DNA of 10,656 nucleotides. It comes from Anaerolineae bacterium. Its GTDB lineage: Bacteria > Chloroflexota > Anaerolineae > J102. A model generated the notes under the pieces. That model saw only the letters and a list, made by a program, of their open reading frames with translations, was not told the origin of the DNA and did no database searches. This document shows, piece by piece, positions 6,797 through 10,656 of this stretch. How positions within the stretch are numbered: the first letter of the stretch is position 1; each line of letters begins with the position of its first letter. The position numbers and the translations under genes were made by a program. The stretch lies in NCBI GenBank assembly GCA_027036755.1, contig JALWDV010000495.1, positions 1-10,656 on the forward strand, read 5' to 3'.

Positions 6797-7275
6797 GAAA
6801 CGTTACGAGATGCGGTTGGCGCTGAATCGCCGCGGCGTTTTTTGGCGCGGGCGATGATCTTCATGGGATTATCAGCGGTCTTGGGCGGCGGCGAGCGAAA
6901 TGCTGCTGTGGGTTTCACCAATGCTGGCGGCGCAGAAGCGTCGTTCGTTCGGGCTGCGGGCGCGGCTATCGGCGCGGAGGATCGAGCCGTTGACGCGGCG
7001 TCGGCCTTGGCGTCCATATTCACGGCGATCTTCGTCACCTGCTTGACGGGATTGATGTCGTTGGCGAGCTGCTGAAGCTCCTGAATCGGCTCTTGCAATT
7101 CCTGAAAGCTCTGCAATTCATCGCCGAACTGATTGGTGAATTCGTTGACCACCAAACGTATCTGCCGCACGATGCGCCCGAATTCGCGCATGATCTTGGG
7201 CAAACGCTCGGGCCCGACGACCACCAGAGTCAGCAAGACGATGAAGAAGAGTTCTCCCATGCCGATGTTGAACAT
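6793..7275 (-). CDS. tatB: Twin-arginine translocase subunit, TatB-like
   Basis: TatA/TatB-family component that partners TatC. 160 residues. It begins MFNIGMGELFFIV, with the conserved Glu8, one membrane helix (about 7-20), the hinge GPERLP (21-26) and then a long amphipathic helix (27 to about 90). A low-complexity Ala/Pro/Thr/Lys tail follows. The MFxIG start, Glu8 and the length fit TatB better than TatA (about 60-90 residues, usually with FG at the hinge). In organisms with a minimal system one protein does both jobs, so TatA/B is also possible. The frame stays open upstream to 7356, but that part overlaps nusB and does not fit the family; ATG 7275 gives the canonical N-terminus. An AGAGG about 11 bases upstream, inside the end of nusB, is a modest ribosome-binding site. 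It starts 7 bases after the nusB stop and overlaps tatC by four bases. Confidence 0.9.
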   Translation of the reverse strand: MFNIGMGELFFIVLLTLVVVGPERLPKIMREFGRIVRQIRLVVNEFTNQFGDELQSFQELQEPIQELQQLANDINPVKQVTKIAVNMDAKADAASTARSSAPIAAPAARTNDASAPPALVKPTAAFRSPPPKTADNPMKIIARAKKRRGDSAPTASRNVS

Positions 7276-7282
7276 AACGCCG

Positions 7283-7741
7283 TCAACCTCTGGAGACAAG
7301 AGTCCGGGAGGAGCCCAGCAGGGTCTGGACATCCGCCTGGTTGCGGGTGGCCGCACCCAGAACGCCGTTTATAAATCGGGGACTGGTTTCGGCCCCGAAT
7401 TCTTTGGCCAGCTCCACCGCTTCGTTGATGACGACTTTGGTGGGCGTGTTGTAGAAATTCATTTCCCACAGCGCCATGCGCAGGATGTTGCGATCGATGG
7501 CCGCGATCTGCGAGACGGGCCACTCCGGCGCGAAGCGTCCGATGGCCTCATCCAGTTGATCGCGAATGCTCATAACGCCCTCGGTGATCTCCTGGACGAA
7601 TCGGGTGAGGCCGTCCGGCAAGGGGGGATCCAACGTTTGCAAACGGGCGGTCAGGGCCTGTCCCGGCGGGTGATCCGCGATATCGATTTCGTAAAGGACT
7701 TGAAGCGCGGTTTGTCGAGCTCGATGTCGTTGGGATTTCAT
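7283..7741 (-). CDS. nusB: Transcription antitermination factor NusB
   Basis: RNA-binding antitermination factor that works with NusE/S10 at boxA sites, mainly in rRNA operons. 152 residues, usual for the family. The N-terminal block HRARQTALQVLYEID (6-20) is the Arg-rich RNA-binding start. The C-terminal half carries the family core AAIDRNILRMALWEM, then PTKVVINEAVELAKEFG and SPRFINGVLGA. A short tail follows. GAGGAG is present but sits 14 bases before the ATG, further than ideal; no other in-frame start fits. It is the first gene of a likely three-gene operon with the tatB-like gene and tatC. Confidence 0.96.
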   Translation of the reverse strand: MKSQRHRARQTALQVLYEIDIADHPPGQALTARLQTLDPPLPDGLTRFVQEITEGVMSIRDQLDEAIGRFAPEWPVSQIAAIDRNILRMALWEMNFYNTPTKVVINEAVELAKEFGAETSPRFINGVLGAATRNQADVQTLLGSSRTLVSRG

Positions 7742-7826
7742 GCGGATGCTCTCGTCTCCTCAGAGAAAACGATTTCGCCAGTGCGGTAACTGCTAACGTA
7801 TGCCGGTTGGTTGTCTTTTTCCACTC

Positions 7827-7841
7827 GAACCTGACAGGTTC
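7827..7841. repeat. Palindrome GAACCTG-A-CAGGTTC
   Basis: A perfect 7+7 palindrome around one base, about 86 bases upstream of the nusB ATG. The core AACCTG-N-CAGGTT recurs at 7917-7929, giving a pair about 90 bases apart. It could be a protein-binding site or a repeat-family unit. Confidence 0.65.
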
Positions 7842-7916
7842 TCGTAACCTTGGTGGTAAGATGTGCGCTTTTAAGCCAGCAATGAAGCGTGCAAGGCTCT
7901 GAATCGCTGCCGAAGG

Positions 7917-7929
7917 AACCTGTCAGGTT
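7917..7929. repeat. Second copy of the AACCTG-N-CAGGTT palindrome
   Basis: AACCTGTCAGGTT is the exact reverse complement of the core at 7828-7840. The surrounding bases differ apart from short similarities (GGTGGT against ACCACC). Confidence 0.65.
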
Positions 7930-8006
7930 AGTTCAAGCGAAAACCACCTTAGCAGTCAGCCAGGTGCGGATGTCTGTTTGGGCAGCGTTTGCGCCCGGAA
8001 TGTGTT

Positions 8007-8024
8007 GGCATTGTCGGCAATGCC
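8007..8024 (-). terminator. Possible stem-loop after fabG
   Basis: GGCATTG and CAATGCC form a perfect 7-bp stem with a four-base loop, about 30 bases beyond the fabG stop. No U-run follows on the fabG transcript, so an intrinsic terminator is doubtful. Confidence 0.3.
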
Positions 8025-8054
8025 TCATCGTGAACAAAGTATACCCGTCTCGAC

Positions 8055-8807
8055 CTAAAGCGACAAACCGCCATCCACGGCGATGACCTGGCCGGTGACG
8101 AAACCCGCCTCCTCCGAGGCCAGATAAACGGCCAGCGCGGCCACGTCCTCGGGCCTGCCCAGCCGTCGCACCGAGGTGTGTTCGATGATGGTTTTCTCCA
8201 TCTCTCCGTCCTCCAGCAGATAGTTGGTGAGGTCGGTGGGGACGAAGCCGGGCGCGATGACGTTGACGGTGACGTTGCGAGGCCCGATCTCCTTGGCCAG
8301 ACTCTTGGCCAACCCGATCATCCCCGCTTTGGACGCGGCGTAATTGGTCTGCCCCGGGTTGCCATACACCCCGGCCACGCTGGAGATGTTGATGATCCGG
8401 CCCCAGCGCTGGCGCATCATCAGCCGGGCCGCGGCCTTGGAGCAATTCCACGCACTCTTGAGATTGGTGCGGATGACCACATCCCAGTCTTCTTCCTTCA
8501 TCAGGGCGATGACGTTGTCGCGAGTGGTTCCCGCGTTGTTCACCAGGATATCCAGCCGCCCGAAATCTTTTTTGACAGCCTTGATCATATCGCTCGCCTG
8601 CTTGAAATCGCTGACATCGGCCTGCATGGCCGCAGCTTTGCCGCCCGCGGCTTCGATGTCGGCCACGACCTGGGCCGCGGCCTGCTCGCTGCTGTTGTAG
8701 TTGACGATGACGGTGGCTCCGGCCGCTGCCAGTTGGCGGGCGATTTCGGCGCCGATGCCGCGCGAAGCGCCGGTGACGAGGGCGATTTTGTCGGTGAGAT
8801 CGAACAT
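8055..8807 (-). CDS. fabG: 3-oxoacyl-[acyl-carrier-protein] reductase
   Basis: NAD(P)H-dependent reduction of 3-ketoacyl-ACP in fatty-acid elongation (cytoplasm). 250 residues, typical of short-chain dehydrogenases. The Rossmann motif TGASRGIG (12-19) is followed by NNAG (90-93), the catalytic Asn115, and the Ser-Tyr-Lys set Ser143, Tyr156, Lys160 (Ser-to-Tyr spacing 13, as in E. coli FabG). PGFVPTDLT and RRLGRPEDVAALAVYLAS follow, then the C-terminal GQVIAVDGG. ATG 8807 is chosen because AAGGAG lies nine bases upstream. An in-frame ATG at 8861 would add 18 residues with no family match. The window has fabD upstream on the same strand, which supports FabG over other SDR enzymes. However, 605 bp of repeats separate the two and no acpP follows. 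Confidence 0.93.
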   Translation of the reverse strand: MFDLTDKIALVTGASRGIGAEIARQLAAAGATVIVNYNSSEQAAAQVVADIEAAGGKAAAMQADVSDFKQASDMIKAVKKDFGRLDILVNNAGTTRDNVIALMKEEDWDVVIRTNLKSAWNCSKAAARLMMRQRWGRIINISSVAGVYGNPGQTNYAASKAGMIGLAKSLAKEIGPRNVTVNVIAPGFVPTDLTNYLLEDGEMEKTIIEHTSVRRLGRPEDVAALAVYLASEEAGFVTGQVIAVDGGLSL

Positions 8808-8816
8808 GAATGCGTG

Positions 8817-8822
8817 CTCCTT
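8817..8822 (-). promoter_or_regulatory. Ribosome-binding site that sets the fabG start
   Basis: Minus-strand AAGGAG lies nine bases before ATG 8807 and rules against the longer frame from 8861. Confidence 0.75.
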
Positions 8823-8865
8823 TGGGAGTGAGAGAGTTGGTTGAGATGCGCGTTGCGTCAAAATG

Positions 8866-8905
8866 GAACGCAGAAACCTCTAATGCACGCAGATTTTCGC
8901 AGATT
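8866..8905. repeat. Left arm of a CGCAGA-type inverted repeat
   Basis: GAACGCAGAAA (8866-8876), then CGCAGATT twice with a 10-bp period (8888-8895, 8898-8905). The oppositely oriented partner is at 9172-9191. Confidence 0.6.
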
Positions 8906-8993
8906 GTTTTGATTTTATTTTGTAACTATACAGGCCACAGCGAAAAAACGCCTGATGAAGCAACGTTGGCCATTTATGCAATCCACGTCATGC

Positions 8994-9092
8994 GTAAAAC
9001 GTCAAACGTCAGGCGGTTATCGCCAAAGACGCGTCCTGCAATGAGCCATGACATCGTTACAGCAGGGTGACGTTTGACGCTTGACGTTTTAC
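8994..9092. repeat. Inverted repeat with GTAAAACGTCAAACGTCA arms
   Basis: The left arm (8994-9011) begins GTAAAACGTCAAACGTCA. The right arm (9068-9092) is its reverse complement with an extra CGTCAAG-type unit. The arms enclose about 56 bases and the element lies inside the wider CGCAGA-type pair. Confidence 0.7.
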
Positions 9093-9171
9093 GGTCTTGG
9101 CATGTCGCCTGTCGGCGGTTTCATCATTCACGGTCAGACATGCAAGCTGCATAGTCACTGTAGATTAGCTT

Positions 9172-9191
9172 TTTCTGCGTCATCTGCGTTC
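9172..9191. repeat. Right arm of the CGCAGA-type inverted repeat
   Basis: The reverse complement reads GAACGCAGATGACGCAGAAA, sharing GAACGCAGA and CGCAGAAA-like units with the left arm at 8866-8905. Confidence 0.6.
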
Positions 9192-9283
9192 TATTTACGA
9201 GGCAGGCGATACGAGCGACAGTTCGCCGATACGTATGAAAATGACTCGCGGCCGAGGCTGCGCCGAATGGAAATCCCTGGTTT

Positions 9284-9365
9284 CGTCATTCCGACGACCG
9301 CGGGGAGAAGGAATCTCCTCGTTAGCAAGGGGATTTCTCGGTCGCTGCGCTCCCTCGAAATGACG
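9284..9365. repeat. 82-bp imperfect inverted-repeat element downstream of fabD
   Basis: It starts CGTCATTCCGA and ends TCGAAATGACG, so the tips are inverted repeats. Inner blocks GAATCTCCTC and GGGGATTTCTC also pair in part. CTGCGCTCCCTCG (9345-9357) is the reverse complement of 2948-2960. It may be a mobile or REP-like repeat. It begins about 50 bases after the fabD stop. Confidence 0.65.
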
Positions 9366-9412
9366 TAGGGGAGACGTAATGCGTGATTTGCCAACTTTCA
9401 GCAACCAGCGAT

Positions 9413-10366
9413 CTATTCCGCCAGCAATGCCGCGACCTTCTCCACATCTTCCCACGCGACCACCGCGGGCATGCGGCGGAAACGTCGGTCGATGCGTTTC
9501 ATCAGGCCCGCCAGCACCTTGCCCGGCCCGAATTCGATGAAGGTCTCGTTACCCTGGCCGATGAGATACTGCATCGACCTGGTCCATTGCACCGAACTCT
9601 GCAATTGCCCCACCAGCTCCTGGCGGATGGCGTCCACATCGGTGAGGGGCTGGGCGGTGATGTTGGCGATGACGGGGAATTGGGGCGGGCGGATGTGGGC
9701 CTGGGCCACCGCGGCCGCGAACTCCTCCTGCACCGCGCCCATCAGCGGGCTGTGCGCGGCGATGGAGACGGCCAGCCGCACGACTTTGCGAGCTTTGGCT
9801 TCGGTGGCCAGCTCCATGGCCCGGTTCAGCGCGCCTTCGTCGCCCGAAATGACCACCTGGCCCGGACAATTGTCGTTGGCGATGACCACGGTCCCATTGC
9901 TTTCGGCGCTGGCCTGCTGGCAGATCTCGGCGATTTTGTCGGTGTCCAGGGCGATGATGGCGGCCATGCCGCCGGGCGCGATCTCTCCGGCCAGCTTCAT
10001 CAGCCGACCGCGTTCCCGCACCAGGCGCAGCGCATCAGCAAAGCTGAGCGCTCCCGCTGCCACCAGCGCGCTGTACTCGCCCAGGCTGTGGCCCGCCGCG
10101 GCCGCGGCTTCGATGGGATGTCCGAGCTGCTCTTCGACGGCTCGCAGCGCGGCCACGCCCGTGGTGAGCAGCGCGGGCTGCACGTTGATGGTGTCGGTGA
10201 GCGTGTCTTCCGGGCCCTCGAAACAGAGTTGGGAGAGGGGAAAACCGAGGATCTCATCGGCCTGCTGGAAGATGGCCGCGGCCGCGGGCGAGTGGGCGAC
10301 GATGTCCGCGCCCATGCCCACTTCCTGCGAGCCCTGGCCGGGGAAGAGAAGAACTGGTTGGGTCAT
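9413..10366 (-). CDS. fabD: Malonyl-CoA:acyl-carrier-protein transacylase
   Basis: Transfers malonyl from CoA to the acyl carrier protein, supplying the extender unit for fatty-acid synthesis. 317 residues, usual length. FPGQGSQ (8-14) has the oxyanion residue Gln11. The nucleophile elbow is GHSLGEYSA (92-100) with Ser94. Arg119 in RERG binds the malonyl carboxylate, His205 in AAHSPLM is the catalytic partner, and Gln254 in LVGQL matches the last conserved active-site residue of E. coli FabD (Ser92, Arg117, His201, Gln250 there). FIEFGPGKVLAGLMKRI lies near the C-terminus. The start at 10366 has GGAG eight bases upstream. A long open frame on the opposite strand covers this gene but shows only its GC-rich mirror composition. 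fabG follows on the same strand after a 605-bp gap. Confidence 0.96.
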   Translation of the reverse strand: MTQPVLLFPGQGSQEVGMGADIVAHSPAAAAIFQQADEILGFPLSQLCFEGPEDTLTDTINVQPALLTTGVAALRAVEEQLGHPIEAAAAAGHSLGEYSALVAAGALSFADALRLVRERGRLMKLAGEIAPGGMAAIIALDTDKIAEICQQASAESNGTVVIANDNCPGQVVISGDEGALNRAMELATEAKARKVVRLAVSIAAHSPLMGAVQEEFAAAVAQAHIRPPQFPVIANITAQPLTDVDAIRQELVGQLQSSVQWTRSMQYLIGQGNETFIEFGPGKVLAGLMKRIDRRFRRMPAVVAWEDVEKVAALLAE

Positions 10367-10462
10367 GGGTTTAGCTCCGATTTCGATGAGTGGTGTTCAA
10401 TAAGCAGACGCATGAGCGGCAGCGCACCAATGAGGAATGTAAATGGACGGCGGCCCGCCCTC

Positions 10463-10489
10463 CTGCGACGGAACGCACTTCCGCCGCAG
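10463..10489. repeat. Hairpin in the fabD upstream region
   Basis: CTGCGACGGAA (10463-10473) pairs with TTCCGCCGCAG (10479-10489) with one mismatch and a five-base loop, about 100 bases before the fabD ATG. Confidence 0.55.
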
Positions 10490-10577
10490 CGCAAAACTTT
10501 TTCAATTTTTTGTAACTGCTAAAGTGGTCTGTCTGTTTTCGGTGGCTTGGCTTCTGCTGCGGCAGCCCCCCCTCGCT

Positions 10578-10597
10578 CCCCCCCGCAAGCGGGGGGG
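10578..10597. repeat. C7/G7 hairpin
   Basis: CCCCCCCGC (10578-10586), AA, then GCGGGGGGG (10589-10597): a perfect 9-bp stem with a two-base nominal loop. Confidence 0.65.
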
Positions 10598-10656
10598 AAG
10601 ACCTCTCCGTCTGCAATAAACTTTGCCAACCAGCGGCTCCCTCCCCTGCAAAGGAG

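Larger units (their letters stand above)
7742..8054. other. Gene-free gap between fabG and nusB with palindromes
   Basis: No coding sequence or tRNA seen. It contains the two AACCTG-N-CAGGTT palindromes and the hairpin listed separately. GGTAACTGCTAA (7785-7796) resembles a motif found upstream of fabD. The nusB promoter should lie here but no convincing -35/-10 pair is visible. Confidence 0.6.
8808..9412. other. 605-bp gene-free, repeat-filled gap between fabD and fabG
   Basis: Short open frames here (for example 8810-9070 and 9081-9368, plus strand) have no recognisable product and are built across repeats. At least three inverted-repeat systems are present: an outer CGCAGA-type pair, an inner GTAAAACGTCAAACG pair, and a separate 82-bp element near fabD. 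TTTGTAACTATACAG (8919-8933) matches a sequence at 2756-2769. No tRNA seen. Confidence 0.65.
10367..10656. other. Upstream region of fabD, no gene seen
   Basis: No coding sequence or tRNA is supported up to the window end. It holds two hairpins listed separately, and TTTGTAACTGCTAA (10509-10522), which resembles sequence upstream of nusB. The last 25 bases (CTCCC...AAAGGAG) look like the start of another inverted repeat cut by the edge. Confidence 0.55.

Noticed and set aside
7276..7356. Longer N-terminus for the tatB-like gene
   Set aside because: These 27 codons lie mostly within the end of nusB and precede the canonical MFNIG start of the family.
7827..7841. LexA (SOS) box of the CGAAC-N4-GTTCG type
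   Set aside because: The half-sites are seven bases apart rather than four, and the neighbouring genes are not SOS genes.
8866..9191. CRISPR-like or tandem array from the repeated CGCAGA units
   Set aside because: The units are short, irregular and in opposite orientations, with no uniform repeats or spacers and no cas genes.
8810..9368. Small plus-strand genes in the fabD-fabG gap
   Set aside because: The frames run through inverted repeats, lack ribosome-binding sites and have no recognisable protein features.
9383..10522. A 379-codon plus-strand open frame, longer than fabD itself
   Set aside because: It is antisense to fabD, whose active-site residues are all present; its translation is His/Gly/Arg-rich without a recognisable domain, as expected of a GC-rich shadow frame.
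10578..10597. Rho-independent terminator from the C7/G7 hairpin
   Set aside because: No T-run follows on either strand.

Overview
The window looks like a bacterial chromosome segment. It is GC-rich by eye and holds conserved housekeeping genes separated by gaps packed with repeats. No gene fixes the taxon. The glutamine-dependent NAD+ synthetase, the helix-hairpin-helix membrane-anchored protein and the style of the intergenic repeats remind me of Chloroflexota (Anaerolineae-like) genomes. That is a weak inference. I see no phage, plasmid, CRISPR, rRNA or tRNA signal.

Layout: (1) 1-2839, plus strand: the 3' part of nadE (NAD+ synthetase, 5' end outside the window), then 20 bases later an AI-2E/PerM-family membrane protein whose C-terminus runs into a repeat. 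(2) 2795-2973: two inverted-repeat elements between converging genes. (3) 2998-4134, minus strand: an AmrS-type radical SAM enzyme. (4) 4141-4598: a divergent control region with an outward promoter on each side and a roughly 210-bp MITE-like inverted-repeat element, apparently flanked by an 8-bp target duplication. (5) 4599-5728, plus strand: two tandem genes whose N-termini are paralogous (glycine-zipper membrane anchor plus coiled coil). The second adds an acidic linker and two helix-hairpin-helix domains. (6) 5779-5823: a perfect 15-bp-arm palindrome between converging genes. (7) 5927-7741, minus strand: the compact operon nusB-tatB-like-tatC, with a 7-bp gap and then a 4-bp overlap. (8) 7742-8054: a gap with two AACCTG-N-CAGGTT palindromes. 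(9) 8055-10366, minus strand: fabG and fabD, in the order fabD then fabG, separated by 605 bp of nested repeats. (10) 10367-10656: gene-free upstream region of fabD with hairpins.

Together the genes cover NAD+ synthesis, fatty-acid synthesis initiation and elongation (FabD loads malonate onto ACP, FabG reduces the ketoacyl-ACP), transcription antitermination (NusB) and folded-protein export (TatB/TatC). The parts most worth a second look are the tandem anchor/coiled-coil/HhH pair, the MITE-like element with its apparent target duplication, and the transporter C-terminus made from repeat DNA.
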